Below are positions 29,301-38,643 of a stretch of 64,000 nt of DNA, piece by piece. The notes below the pieces were generated by a model, which had not been told where the DNA came from, did no database searches, and was given only the letters and a program-made list of their open reading frames with translations. Numbering within the stretch: position 1 is the stretch's first letter; each line of letters begins with the position of its first letter. The translations under genes were made by a program, and so were the position numbers. The DNA comes from Sideroxydans lithotrophicus (GTDB lineage Bacteria; Pseudomonadota; Gammaproteobacteria; Burkholderiales; Gallionellaceae), in the NCBI GenBank assembly GCA_020723185.1, contig DYJI01000004.1, positions 62,001 to 126,000 of the forward strand, in the 5' to 3' direction.

Positions 29301-30159
29301 CGGCCCCACGCAATTCGAGTTCACCATCGAGTCGCGCTGGCGGCGCTTCCGTATCCAGCCATTTTGTCGCCAGCCCCTTGAACCCGATCTGCGCATGCGC
29401 CAGCGGCACGCCGGCCAGCGGCAGCAACTGCGCACTCCCTTGCAGAGTCAACCCTTCGCCGCTGCCGTTCAACTGCACGTCCAGGTGCTGCAGATCGCCC
29501 TTAACCTCGATCTGGTAACTGGCGTTCATCGGCACGGTTGTCTGCAGTGCAGCGGTCGCCTGCGCCGCATACGGCGCTTGCGGCGCAACCTTGGCGGTAG
29601 CGACCAGATCACCGTATGCGGTGCGGGCACTCACCACCTGCAAACGATGGCCGTCGCCGTCGGCACTGAAACGTGCCTGCACAGCATCCACCTGAATGTC
29701 CGGCGGCCCATCCTCGCTGCTCGACACGTGCAAGCTGGCCACTTCAAGCTGCTCCAACTTGATGTCCAGCGGCAAGGACAGGCTTGCGGGCAATGAAGCC
29801 GCCTGCTCCGATGGCAGACTCAGCACATCCACGTTCTTTGCCTGCAGCTGCAGCAAATGGAGCTCACCACGCAGCAAGGCGGCGGGACGCCAATGCACCT
29901 CCACATCGCTCAGCGAGACGCGCCACCCTTCGCCGCGCAACAGCAGATGGCGCATGCCGAAATCCTTCAGCAGCGTACCGTGCTCGCCGTCGATCTCCAG
30001 CATATCTCCACTGAACTGTTGCACTGCACTGCTGACCCAAATCAATCCGGAGTGCGTCCCCAGCATCCAGCCACCCGCGACGGTGACCATTGCCGGCGGC
30101 GTGAGTGCGGCCAGCCACAACAATTGGCGCAACGAGGGAATGACGCGCCGGATGACCAT
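26344..30159 (-). CDS. tamB: Translocation and assembly module protein TamB
   Basis: 1271 aa, usual TamB size. One N-terminal membrane helix (QLLWLAALTPPAMVTVAGGW) anchors it in the inner membrane; the rest is beta-rich and extends through the periplasm. The C-terminal DUF490 region is clear: GMVNFQGPPEDPGLNILALR, then EVTGTARHPVTRLVSTP, then WIVLGRVP, ending in an aromatic YSFRFY. It works with TamA in outer-membrane protein insertion and lipid transport. It overlaps tamA (TGATG). Confidence 0.94.
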   Translation of the reverse strand: MVIRRVIPSLRQLLWLAALTPPAMVTVAGGWMLGTHSGLIWVSSAVQQFSGDMLEIDGEHGTLLKDFGMRHLLLRGEGWRVSLSDVEVHWRPAALLRGELHLLQLQAKNVDVLSLPSEQAASLPASLSLPLDIKLEQLEVASLHVSSSEDGPPDIQVDAVQARFSADGDGHRLQVVSARTAYGDLVATAKVAPQAPYAAQATAALQTTVPMNASYQIEVKGDLQHLDVQLNGSGEGLTLQGSAQLLPLAGVPLAHAQIGFKGLATKWLDTEAPPARLDGELELRGAGQDRLEGSLSIENRHYAPLDQAGLPLRSLQARLRWSERYWQLYEVQARIGRKGHASGELDWRPQSGQGAMRLQVSDFDPSAIDSRAPQMDLHGEIALGSTGSEQQMSLGLADAGLIIDGSLHRRGDTVTLHALRFARGSTELAGEGELKLDSMRSFRFDSHLRRLDLRDFVDSAPTDLNAALHASGSLMPKPEVALDFELEPSRFSRYGIEGNGQLHFSGKQQADGEVELRIGDNTLNAELAYGTAADYFRFMLDAPRLEQLGGAMRGRLSGQAELIGSLAEPAVTFTLGGINLVLPNGDSIEQIDAGGRYDERMLAMQLSASGVRSRSGLGITELRMEAAGSRAQHTLNGSANLVHNEQPLGRWHFESSGGFGEADAAWQWLGELGALEAEGVVPLRLQAPAQLSIAPGKVRLGAARFALGGGEVTLQDTYWAQQGWRSTGRFSGLGAQAVGLQQFMPISSFDMLLFGGDWDITSDAHWRGHADIRRESGDLMVDAQTGLQLGLSELRLAIGVVQDVLSLQLDASGTRLGEVAARVELPLSLQDGRWAVSNDAPLAGHVALHGEDLAWIGPVLHENLQSGGSLALDADLRGTFGVPRLQGSLHGEGLRMALLDQGVNLEQGSLRARFETDQVQIEELAFVAPYQPKPDDKLLDGYHFPGTAGRLSASGRIDLEGGDSDLRIRAQSLPLVQRGDRWLIVSGEGHVGYASRTLNLRGDIRADAGLLAQIETGKPRWSDDVRIGGRSEIEKDALAYDIDAGFDLGEHFYLRTAGLESRLTGQLHLQGEAGSPLQATGIIATQDGVFNAYGQRLTVERGMVNFQGPPEDPGLNILALRKDLSVEAGIEVTGTARHPVTRLVSTPAVPDAEKLSWIVLGRVPESGSIDSSLLLAAAGNLLGGQSVGQLGRSIGVDELSLRQRETGDALENQVFTVGKRLSSRAYLSYEQGLSDVGGLTKFSYTLTPRITLVTRTGTEDAIDLFYSFRFY

Positions 30160-31928
30160 CAGAACGCCACCGCGATCGCGAAGTGCACGCGTGTATCCGG
30201 CTCACCCTGGCCGCGTGCCGCATCCAGCGCCAGCGGCCCGACCGGACTGCGCCAGCGCGCGCCGAAGCCGTGGCCGCGATACCACTGCAGGGTCGGTGCC
30301 GTATCCGCCGCCGCCCCGGCATCGACGAACATGGCTGCCCCCCAGTTGCCGAACCAGCGCGTGTATTCGGCGCTCAGCGTGCTCATCGCCCGCCCGCCCA
30401 CCACCGCACCGCCTTCCTGGAAACCGATGCTCTGATAGGCGAAGCCGCGCACGGTCTGCGTACCGCCGACGCGGTACAGGTATTCCTGCGGGATACCCAG
30501 ACGCGTGGTAGAAGCGGTATAGCCCGCTTCGGCCCGCAGACTCAGCACATCGCGCGGGCTGAACGCTATCCATGACTGGTGGCGTGCATAGCTGCGCACG
30601 AAATCCTGGTCGGAGGCGAACGACTTGCTGGCACCGCCAATCTTGATCTCGGTCAGCGTTCCGTCCGTCGGTGCCAAAGGATCATCCACCACACGCCGGT
30701 ACCAGTGCCAGTCCAGCACCAGCGCCTGGTCGGTCTCGCGGATGCCGCCCGTCGGCAGGCGCCGCTCCTGCTGCCAGTTGAGACTGATGCCGGTCTCGAT
30801 ACCGAACAGGTTGCGCGTGCGCGTGACACCGAACTTGTCGCGTCGCGTGACCAGCTCCTGGATGTCGGTGCGCTCGCCGCTGGCGCGCCACAACAGCCGG
30901 TATCCCAGCGGGTTGGGCGGCGTGTCCAGTGCCAGCGCGATGTTCTGCCGGTTCTGTTCCACCACGGCGGCACTGTTCAGCGTCCACGCCTGATCGAGGA
31001 AGTTGTAGCTCTGGTAGTTCAGCTCGTTGCGTATACCGTTGTTGGTGCTGTAACCGATACCGAACGAGAGCTTGCGCGACTTCGCCTCCACCACCTGGAC
31101 CTGCACCGGTGCGCTGCGCACCACCTGCACGTCTCTGCCGCTCGTCCTGGCGGTATCCAGACTCACGATGATGGAGCTGAATTGCGGCAGCTTCTGCAAC
31201 TGTGTCTGGAATTCCAGCAGCAGGCTGCGCCGGTATGGCTGGCCGGGTTTGAAAGTGCTGTGACGCTCGATCAGCAAAGGCTCGTAGCGCTCAAGTCCAC
31301 GCACTTGCAGCGCCCCGAACTGATAACGCGGGCCGGAATCGATCACCACACGCAGCCTCGCGACACCCTGCTCGACATCGACCTCGGCCGCACTGCTGAC
31401 CATGCGCGCGGCGGCATAATCCTCTTTGGCTACATCCGCCAGCAACTCCGCCTTGGCGCGTTCCCATGCCTCGGAACGGAAGGGCGACCCGACCGGCAGC
31501 GACCAGGCTTTGCGGATCTGTTGTGCGCGCTGGGCGGCGCTCTGCTGCAGATCCCCGCGCAGCTCGATGTCCAGTGCCCCGACCGTGGTACGCATCCCCG
31601 GCAGCACCTGCAATGCCACTACGCCGGCATTGCTCACCTCCTCCAAACGTACCCGGGCAGAAAAGTAGCCTTCGGTCGCCAGCAGCTCCGGTATCTCACG
31701 CTGCGCGCGGCGCACGAACACGCCACGCTCGGATTCGGTTGCCAGCAGTTTCTCGGGTAACTTGAAATGCTGTTTCAGCAGCGGACGCAGCACATCGGGA
31801 ATATCGATGGTGACTGCCGGGTTATTGCCGGCCGCAAAGGATGGAGCCCCCCATGCGACGACGAGGAGCACCAGCAGCCATCGCCGCCAAACCGGCTGGT
31901 GCCGGCATGCGGAAGACTCACACTCCAT
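30159..31928 (-). CDS. tamA: Outer membrane assembly factor TamA
   Basis: 589 aa from ATG 31928; a signal peptide follows (RRWLLVLLVVAWGAPSFAAG). POTRA domains occupy about residues 35-270, with YFSARVRLEEV, and the Omp85 barrel is at the C-terminus with GGTQTVRGFAYQSIGFQEGG, the conserved VRG(F/Y) loop motif, and a final hydrophobic IAVAF strand. It is the outer-membrane partner of TamB. Earlier in-frame starts lie inside the NhaD gene and are rejected. Confidence 0.94.
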   Translation of the reverse strand: MECESSACRHQPVWRRWLLVLLVVAWGAPSFAAGNNPAVTIDIPDVLRPLLKQHFKLPEKLLATESERGVFVRRAQREIPELLATEGYFSARVRLEEVSNAGVVALQVLPGMRTTVGALDIELRGDLQQSAAQRAQQIRKAWSLPVGSPFRSEAWERAKAELLADVAKEDYAAARMVSSAAEVDVEQGVARLRVVIDSGPRYQFGALQVRGLERYEPLLIERHSTFKPGQPYRRSLLLEFQTQLQKLPQFSSIIVSLDTARTSGRDVQVVRSAPVQVQVVEAKSRKLSFGIGYSTNNGIRNELNYQSYNFLDQAWTLNSAAVVEQNRQNIALALDTPPNPLGYRLLWRASGERTDIQELVTRRDKFGVTRTRNLFGIETGISLNWQQERRLPTGGIRETDQALVLDWHWYRRVVDDPLAPTDGTLTEIKIGGASKSFASDQDFVRSYARHQSWIAFSPRDVLSLRAEAGYTASTTRLGIPQEYLYRVGGTQTVRGFAYQSIGFQEGGAVVGGRAMSTLSAEYTRWFGNWGAAMFVDAGAAADTAPTLQWYRGHGFGARWRSPVGPLALDAARGQGEPDTRVHFAIAVAF

Positions 31929-33337
31929 CAGAACAAGGCGTGATTGAAAGCCAGGTGGGTGGCGATGCTGCACGCATAACCCAGTGCGATCACCGGCGTC
32001 CATTTAAGGTGCGCGAAGAAGGTATACACCCCCCGTGCCTGCCCCATCAGGGCCACGCCGGCCGCAGAACCGATGGACAGCAGCGAACCTCCCACACCGG
32101 CGGTCAGTGTGACCAGCAGCCACTGGCCGATGGACATGTCCGGCTGCATGGTGAGCACAGCGAACATGACCGGGATGTTGTCCACCACTGAGGAGATCAG
32201 CCCCACTGCGATGTTGGCATTGGTTGCCCCCCATGAGCCGTACATCACTTCCGAGATCATGGCCAGATAGCCGATGAAACCGAGTCCGCCCACGCACATC
32301 ACCACGCCGTAAAAGAAGAACAGCGTATCCCATTCACTGCGCGCCACTTCGCGATAGATGTCGAACGCGGCCGGGCTACCGATCTCGCTGACCTGCTTCT
32401 GCGCGCGGCCGCTGGTGGTCTGGCGCAAGTAATAGGCGTAGAACTTGAGCACGCCCATACCGGTCAGCATGCCGATCACCGGCGGCAGACTGAGCAGGCT
32501 GTGGAAGCTCACGGCCAGCGCGATGGTTCCCAGGAACAGTCCGGCAATGACCAGCGCGCCGCGCTTCATCTCGATCATCTTGCCGCCGCCCGCCGGCTTG
32601 CCACTGGCGAGGAACAGGTGCATTACGATGGCCGGGATCAGCCAGTTGATCAGCGACGGCAGGAACAGGTTGAAGAAGGTCCAGAAACCGATCTGGCCGT
32701 TGCTGGCCATGATGTTCTTCTGCCACACCATCAGCGTGGTGATGTCTCCGAACGGAGAGAACGCGCCGCCCGCATTGGCCGCAACCACCACATTGATCAG
32801 TGCCAGCACCACGAACTTCGGATTATCCTTACCCACCGCCGTCACCACCGCCCCCATCAACAAGGCGGTCGTGAGATTGTCCGCCACTGCCGAAATGAAG
32901 AAGGCCAGCACGCCGGTCACCCAGAACAGCATGCGGTAGCTGAAACCCTTGCGGATCAGCCAGGAACGCAGCGCCTCGAACGCGTTGCGCTCATCCAGCG
33001 CGTTGATGTAGGTCATCGCCACGATCAGGAACAGCATCAGCTCGGCATACTCTTCCAGATTGTGACGCAGCGCGGCTTCCACCACATGCGGGATGTCGTG
33101 CCCCTGGTAATACCAGGCGATCAGTCCCCAGATGATGCCCGCCGCCAGCATCACCGGCTTGGACTTGCGCAGATGGGTGAACTCTTCCGCCATCACCGCC
33201 AGATAGGCGACGAAGAACAGCAGCAGGGCGGTTATCCCCACCCAGTGTCCGGTCAGATCAAGGCGTACTCCCTCAGCGGCAGCAAAGGCAGACAAAGGGG
33301 CGAGTGCGAATGCGAACAGGGCAAGCAGGCGATTCAT
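31928..33337 (-). CDS. nhaD: NhaD-type sodium/proton antiporter
   Basis: 469 aa from ATG 33337 with CCGGAGGAATCGC upstream. A signal-like first segment (LLALFAFALAPLSAFAAA) is followed by about 12 membrane helices. Conserved ion-transporter motifs are MTYINALDERNAF, AVADNLTTALLMGAV and NAGGAFSPFGDITTLMVW. It exchanges Na+ or Li+ for protons. It is cotranscribed with tamA (TGATG overlap), an unusual pairing. Confidence 0.92.
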   Translation of the reverse strand: MNRLLALFAFALAPLSAFAAAEGVRLDLTGHWVGITALLLFFVAYLAVMAEEFTHLRKSKPVMLAAGIIWGLIAWYYQGHDIPHVVEAALRHNLEEYAELMLFLIVAMTYINALDERNAFEALRSWLIRKGFSYRMLFWVTGVLAFFISAVADNLTTALLMGAVVTAVGKDNPKFVVLALINVVVAANAGGAFSPFGDITTLMVWQKNIMASNGQIGFWTFFNLFLPSLINWLIPAIVMHLFLASGKPAGGGKMIEMKRGALVIAGLFLGTIALAVSFHSLLSLPPVIGMLTGMGVLKFYAYYLRQTTSGRAQKQVSEIGSPAAFDIYREVARSEWDTLFFFYGVVMCVGGLGFIGYLAMISEVMYGSWGATNANIAVGLISSVVDNIPVMFAVLTMQPDMSIGQWLLVTLTAGVGGSLLSIGSAAGVALMGQARGVYTFFAHLKWTPVIALGYACSIATHLAFNHALF

Positions 33338-33458
33338 GCGATTCCTCCGGCGATAAGCGGGCAACAAGATTTTCGACGCGGGATTGTACCTTACGCACGC
33401 GTTCATATCGCAGTGTGGGCGCGTAGAATGATGCCCGTATCCTGCCCAAAGACACGAC

Positions 33459-33533
33459 ATGTTCATCGAGCTATTCATACTCGCGATAGTGGTTGCCGTG
33501 GTAGTTCTGGCGCTACGTCCGCCGCGCAAATGA
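33459..33533 (+). CDS. Possible 24-aa single-pass membrane microprotein
   Basis: An ATG at 33459 opens 24 codons: an initial MFIELF, then a run of I/L/V/A residues (about 14), then LRPPRK, a positive C-terminal tail. The shape is that of small membrane proteins. Support is weak: the ribosome site (AAAGAC) is poor and no close relative is recognised. It lies between the divergent nhaD and the convergent pbpG. Confidence 0.3.
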   Translation: MFIELFILAIVVAVVVLALRPPRK

Positions 33534-33580
33534 AAAGGGCCGCGACTGCGGCCCCTGCCCCCTGCACGGCCTGCCAGTGG

Positions 33581-34435
33581 CTAGCGCATCCTGCTTTGTC
33601 GCGAGCCGCTGGAAGGACGCTCCATCCAGCTCTTGATGCGGTTGGCGTCGCCGACCCGGGTGTTCTTGCCCCACGAATCCAGCAGCACGATCACCGTGGG
33701 GCGCTCGGAAAACTTGGCCTGCATCACCAGGCAACGTCCCGCTTCGCTGATATAGCCGGTCTTGGACAGGCCAACATCCCAATTACGATTGCGCACCAGC
33801 GGATTTGTGTTGACGAAATGCAGGGACTGGCGGGCATTCACCTTCACTACATGGCGGCTCTGAGTGGACGCACGCTGGATAGGCTCATAGTTCTGCGCTG
33901 CCAGCACCATCTTCACCAGATCCTGCGCAGTGGACACGTTCTCGCTGGTCAGGCCGGTCGGGTCCTGGAAACTGCTATCTTCCATCCCCAACTCGCGCGC
34001 CTTGGCATTCATCATCGCCACCAGCACCGGCATACCGCCGGGATAAGTGCGGGCCAGCGCGGACGCCGCGCGGTTCTCGGAAGCCATCAGCGCCAGCGTC
34101 AACAGATCGCCCCGGGAGAGCGTCATGCCCTGCTTCAGGCGTGACTTCGTGCCTTTCAGGCGATCCCGGTCTTCGCGGGTGATGGTGATGGGTTCGTCCA
34201 GCGGCAGTTTCGCGTCCAGGATAACCATGGCCGTCATGAGCTTGGTGATGGATGCGATGGGAACCACCGAATTGACGTTCTTGCTATAGACGGGCTGGCC
34301 GGTCTGCTCGTCATAGATCATGGCGATGGCCGAGCCCAACTTGGGCAGCTTGCCATAGTTCGCACGCTCGATACCCGCAGCCTGTGCGGAAAGCACAAAT
34401 GACGCAAACAACGCAAAGACCAGTAAATAACGCAT
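33581..34435 (-). CDS. pbpG: D-alanyl-D-alanine endopeptidase (PBP7-type)
   Basis: 284 aa from ATG 34435, whose AGAGG site is correctly spaced; ATG 34441 lies too close to it. A signal peptide (LLVFALFASFVLSAQA) is present. Active-site motifs are SITK (62-65), SEN (119-121) and KTG (225-227). PBP7-type enzymes cleave peptidoglycan cross-links in the periplasm. No carboxy-terminal amphipathic anchor is obvious. The gene stands alone, with about 200 bp to the Atm1 gene. Confidence 0.93.
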   Translation of the reverse strand: MRYLLVFALFASFVLSAQAAGIERANYGKLPKLGSAIAMIYDEQTGQPVYSKNVNSVVPIASITKLMTAMVILDAKLPLDEPITITREDRDRLKGTKSRLKQGMTLSRGDLLTLALMASENRAASALARTYPGGMPVLVAMMNAKARELGMEDSSFQDPTGLTSENVSTAQDLVKMVLAAQNYEPIQRASTQSRHVVKVNARQSLHFVNTNPLVRNRNWDVGLSKTGYISEAGRCLVMQAKFSERPTVIVLLDSWGKNTRVGDANRIKSWMERPSSGSRQSRMR

Positions 34436-34645
34436 ACACATCCTCTTGATACCTTACAAGACGGGGCGCAGGATAACCTATATGCCCCTGAGGGCAAGCC
34501 GGTCTGTTGCATATCCACCAAATATGGATAGCTCTACCGGGGCTGCATCCACAGATATTTTAAATATTGGCAGCAATTGAACGGTGAAAGCCGGCAATTG
34601 ACATGTCTATCCGCTCATCGGCAAATGCCGGCCGCTGGTCGCGCG

Positions 34646-36442
34646 CTATGCCTGGCGCGCTTCCTGTTGCTGCAAAGCCCACATCTGGCTGTATACCCCC
34701 TGCCGCGCCAGCAGTTCCCGGTGCGTACCGCGCTCGACGATGACGCCCTTGTCCATCACCAGGATCTGCTCGGCGTCCACCACGGTGGACAGGCGATGAG
34801 CGATGATCAGCGTGGTGCGTTCGCGGGCGATGTGGCGCAATTCGTCCTGGATAGCCTTTTCCGACTTGGAATCCAGGGCAGAGGTCGCCTCGTCGAAGAT
34901 CAGAATGGCCGGATCCTTCAGCATGGCGCGCGCGATGGCGACGCGCTGCTTCTCGCCACCGGACAGTTTCAGGCCGCGCTCACCCACCATGGTGTCGTAA
35001 CCCAGCGGCAGGGATTCGATGAAATGATGGATATGTGCCGATTGCGCGGCGCGCAGCACTTCGTCGCGCGTCGCGTCGGGACGGCCGTAGGCGATGTTGT
35101 AGTAGATGGTGTCGTTGAACAGCACCGTATCCTGCGGCACGATGCCGATGGCAGCACGCAGGCTGGCCTGCGTCACGCTGCGAATGTCCTGCCCGTCGAT
35201 CACCACCGCGCCGCTGTCCACATCGTAGAAACGGAACAGCAGCCGGGAAAGTGTGGACTTGCCGGCCCCGCTCGCCCCAACCACCGCCACGGTATGACCG
35301 GCAGGGACGTCGAAACTGACGCCGTGCAATATCTGCCGGGTCGGATCGTATGAGAACTCGACCTGCTCGAATCGCACGGCAGCATGCTCTAGACGCAGGG
35401 GCTGTGCATCCGGAGCATCCTCCACTTCACGGTGCACATCCAGCAGGCGGAACATCTTCTCCATGTCGGCCAGCGCGTTCTTGATCTCGCGGTAGACGAA
35501 GCCGAGGAAGTGCAGCGGCATGTACAGCTGCAGCATGAACACGTTGACCAGCACCAGATCGCCGACTGTCATCTTGCCGGCCACCACCTGCTGTGCCGCC
35601 AGCAACATCAACAGTGTGACGCCGATGGCGATGATGATGCTCTGCCCCGCGTTCAGTGTCGCCAGCGAGGTCTGGTTGCGCACCGCCGACACTTCCCAGC
35701 TCTTCATCTGTTCGTCGTAACGCGCCACCTCGTATTTCTCATTGCCGAAATACTTCACCGTCTCGTAGTTGATCAGGCTGTCGATGGCGCGCGTGTTGGC
35801 CTTGGAATCCATGTCGTTCATGGTGCGGCGGAACACCATGCGCCACTCCGTGACCACCAGCGTGAACACGATGTAGGCGGCCAGCGTGACGAAGGTGATG
35901 ATGGCGAACATCGGGTCGTATTTCACGAACAGGATGGCCGCCACCAGTCCGATCTCCAGCAGCGTGGGCAGGATGTTGAACAGCAGGAAGGTGAGCAGGA
36001 AGCTGATACCGCGCGTGCCGCGTTCGATGTCGCGGGAGACGCCGCCGGTCTGGCGCTCCAGATGGAAGCGCAGACTCAGGCTGTGCAGGTGCTCGAACAC
36101 CTGCAGCGCCACACGGCGGATGGCGCGCTGCGTGACCTTGGCGAACAGTGCGTCGCGCAGCTCGCCGAACAGCGTCGACAGCAGGCGCAGCAGGCCATAG
36201 CCCAAAATCAGCATCACCGGTACGGCCAGCATGGCCTGCGGTTTGCCCATCTCGTCCACGATCTCCTTCAGCGCCAGCGGCACGACCACGTTGGCCAGCT
36301 TGGAAGCGACCAGCAGCATGACGACGAAAGCGACCCGCCATTTGAATTCGAGCAGGTAAGGAACAAGACTCTTGATCACCGTCCAGTCGGTGCGGGTGGG
36401 CATGCCGGAGGAAGGTGAGTGGTGCGAACTGGCGTGGCGCAT
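34646..36442 (-). CDS. Atm1/heavy-metal-type ABC exporter
   Basis: 598 aa from ATG 36442. An N-terminal six-helix transmembrane domain (ALKEIVDEMG, GGVSRDIERGTRGISFLL) is followed by an ATPase domain: Walker A GASGAGKS, signature LSGGEKQRVAIARAML and Walker B ILIFDEATSALDSKSE. The RDIERGTRGI segment is typical of the Atm1/HMT1/ABCB7 branch that exports glutathione-bound metals or Fe-S related compounds. Half-transporter, acting as a homodimer in the inner membrane. Confidence 0.92.
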   Translation of the reverse strand: MRHASSHHSPSSGMPTRTDWTVIKSLVPYLLEFKWRVAFVVMLLVASKLANVVVPLALKEIVDEMGKPQAMLAVPVMLILGYGLLRLLSTLFGELRDALFAKVTQRAIRRVALQVFEHLHSLSLRFHLERQTGGVSRDIERGTRGISFLLTFLLFNILPTLLEIGLVAAILFVKYDPMFAIITFVTLAAYIVFTLVVTEWRMVFRRTMNDMDSKANTRAIDSLINYETVKYFGNEKYEVARYDEQMKSWEVSAVRNQTSLATLNAGQSIIIAIGVTLLMLLAAQQVVAGKMTVGDLVLVNVFMLQLYMPLHFLGFVYREIKNALADMEKMFRLLDVHREVEDAPDAQPLRLEHAAVRFEQVEFSYDPTRQILHGVSFDVPAGHTVAVVGASGAGKSTLSRLLFRFYDVDSGAVVIDGQDIRSVTQASLRAAIGIVPQDTVLFNDTIYYNIAYGRPDATRDEVLRAAQSAHIHHFIESLPLGYDTMVGERGLKLSGGEKQRVAIARAMLKDPAILIFDEATSALDSKSEKAIQDELRHIARERTTLIIAHRLSTVVDAEQILVMDKGVIVERGTHRELLARQGVYSQMWALQQQEARQA

Positions 36443-36499
36443 CGGGCGAACCAAGGATGAGAACGGGCTGCATTATAGCCGCAGCCCCCGCCGCGATGC

Positions 36500-38548
36500 T
36501 CAGTCCGGGACGCCCGGTCGCCCGAAGTGATAGCCCTGCGCGCTGTCCACGCCGATCTCCGCCAGCATGCGCGCGGTCGCCTCGTCCTCGACGAACTCGG
36601 CGATGGTCTTCAGGCCGAATTCGTGTGCCATGCGGTTGATGTGCTCGACCATGATGCGGTCGCGCGGGTCGTTGACGATCTGTTGCACGAAGCTGCCCTC
36701 GATCTTCACGTAATCCACCGGCAGGTATTTGAGATACATGAAGGACGAGAAGCCGCTGCCGAAATCGTCCAGCGCGATCTTGATGCCGGTCCCCTTCAAC
36801 TCCTCGATCACCGCCCGCACTTGCGACAGGTTGGGCAGGGCCTCGCGCTCGGTCAGCTCCAGCACGATCAACTCGCACGGCATGCCCGCCTCGCGCGCGA
36901 TCGCCGGAATGGCGCGCACCCATTCGATGTCATTGAAGCTGCGCGGGAACAGATTGAAGAATAGCTTCACACCCTGGTTCTTGCGGCTGACTGCGGCATA
37001 GTGGGCCAGCCCCTTGCGGAACACGGTGCTGTCCATCTCCTGCGCCATGCCCAGCTTCTCCGCCACCTCGACGAACTCGCCGGCCGGCACGACCACCTCG
37101 CCGTCGCGGATGCGCGCCAGCACCTCGTATGCCTTGATGGAGCCGTCGCGCAGGTTGATGATGGGTTGCAGGTGTGCCTCGACCCGGCCTTCGCGCAGCG
37201 CTGCGCGAAGGAACTCGCCCTGGCGGAACACATTCATCATGCTGCGGTCTTCTTCGCTCTCGGCCGTCATCACCTGGTTCTTGCCGCGCGACTTGGCCTT
37301 GTACAGCACCACATCCATGGCCGAATAAATCTCACCCTCGGTCAGGCCGTCCTCCGGATAGCTGACCAGACTGAAACTGGCGGTACAGCGTACCTTTCCG
37401 ACGGGCAATTCGAACTCCTTGTCCTGCAGCGATTGCAACAGTTTGTTCGCCACCTGCAAGCCCTTCGCCAGCTCGGTCTCGGGCAGCAGGATGGCGAACT
37501 CGTCGCCGCCCAGACGCGCCAGCACATCGCCTTTGCGCAGGCATCCCGAGAGCAGCATGGACAGCTCCTTGAGCACCAGGTCGCCGACCGGATGGCCGAA
37601 GGTGTCGTTGATGTACTTGAAGTTATCCAGATCGACCATGATCAGCGAGAAACTGCGCTGGTGGCGCGCGGAACGGATGATCTCGTAATGCAGGAAATCC
37701 TCGAACTTGCGCCGGTTGTACAGGTCAGTCAGCGGATCATGGGTGGACAACTCCTCCAGCCTGACGTTGTATTCGTGCACCGTCTTCAGTAGTCCGTTGA
37801 AATACTCGGCCAGACTCTGCAGCTCCAGCAGCGGGATGTCGTATTTCACGCGCCGCGTCAGATCCATGTCGACCGATATCTCGCGCATCACGCTGACCAG
37901 TTTGGCGATGGGCAACACGAACAGGTAGCGCAGTTTGAAATACAGTACGAGAAAAACGAAGCCGATGATGGCAAGGGTATAGACCAGCATGGAATTGAGC
38001 ACGCTGCTGAACGATACCTTGAGGTTCTTCACCGGATAGCCGATGTCAATCACGCCATGCACCGCGCCGACGTGCGACTGCGTGTGGCAGCCCAGACATT
38101 CTTCCGTGGCGTGCAGGGGATAGAGATAGCGGATCTCGTCCACATTCGGGAACAGCAAGGCCTCCTGTCCGTCGGCCAGCGCCTTGCGCAGCGGCGCATC
38201 GGCGGCCACCGCCGCCGCCTCCTGCGGCATCGCGCCGAACTGGCCGGCGACCGCCTCGCCGCGATAGACACGGATCCTGAGATCGGGGAACTGGCGGTTC
38301 AGACGCTCGATGGCCTCATTGATGTCCTGCTTGCTCCAGCCCTTGCGCATGGCGGAATACAGGCTCTGGAACACCAGCTGCGACGTCTGCCGCGCATCCT
38401 CGCGCGCCAAGTCGTGCACCGCGCGGTCGCGGATCGCCCCGGACAACCCGAAGATGAGCACGAACGCCATGACCATGGCGACAACCGACAGAATGACGAG
38501 CAAACGACCCAGCGACATGTGCCGGATAAGACCTAACAGATACGCCAT
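36500..38548 (-). CDS. Heme-c-motif sensor protein with GGDEF and EAL domains
   Basis: 682 aa from ATG 38548 (site AGGGGAGG). Two membrane helices (about 14-36 and 188-208) flank a periplasmic domain containing ECLGCH (C151, C154, H155), a c-type heme-binding motif. A HAMP-like linker leads to GGDEF (347-351) with an intact I-site RKGD (338-341), then an EAL domain with EVL (475-477), N532, E564, DDFG (594-597), K615, E651 and Q671. Both cyclase and phosphodiesterase residues are retained. Likely a redox- or gas-sensing c-di-GMP enzyme. Confidence 0.93.
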   Translation of the reverse strand: MAYLLGLIRHMSLGRLLVILSVVAMVMAFVLIFGLSGAIRDRAVHDLAREDARQTSQLVFQSLYSAMRKGWSKQDINEAIERLNRQFPDLRIRVYRGEAVAGQFGAMPQEAAAVAADAPLRKALADGQEALLFPNVDEIRYLYPLHATEECLGCHTQSHVGAVHGVIDIGYPVKNLKVSFSSVLNSMLVYTLAIIGFVFLVLYFKLRYLFVLPIAKLVSVMREISVDMDLTRRVKYDIPLLELQSLAEYFNGLLKTVHEYNVRLEELSTHDPLTDLYNRRKFEDFLHYEIIRSARHQRSFSLIMVDLDNFKYINDTFGHPVGDLVLKELSMLLSGCLRKGDVLARLGGDEFAILLPETELAKGLQVANKLLQSLQDKEFELPVGKVRCTASFSLVSYPEDGLTEGEIYSAMDVVLYKAKSRGKNQVMTAESEEDRSMMNVFRQGEFLRAALREGRVEAHLQPIINLRDGSIKAYEVLARIRDGEVVVPAGEFVEVAEKLGMAQEMDSTVFRKGLAHYAAVSRKNQGVKLFFNLFPRSFNDIEWVRAIPAIAREAGMPCELIVLELTEREALPNLSQVRAVIEELKGTGIKIALDDFGSGFSSFMYLKYLPVDYVKIEGSFVQQIVNDPRDRIMVEHINRMAHEFGLKTIAEFVEDEATARMLAEIGVDSAQGYHFGRPGVPD

Positions 38549-38643
38549 GCACCCTCCCCTTTTTTTGATGCCCTTATTTTTTGCGGGCTGAATACTAACC
38601 CGAGTCGGAAGATGGATGTCGCGAATGTTGCCCCCGAGGGCGA

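Noticed and set aside
32501-34144. 547-codon plus-strand frame opposite nhaD and pbpG
   Set aside because: Shadow of two well-supported minus-strand genes.
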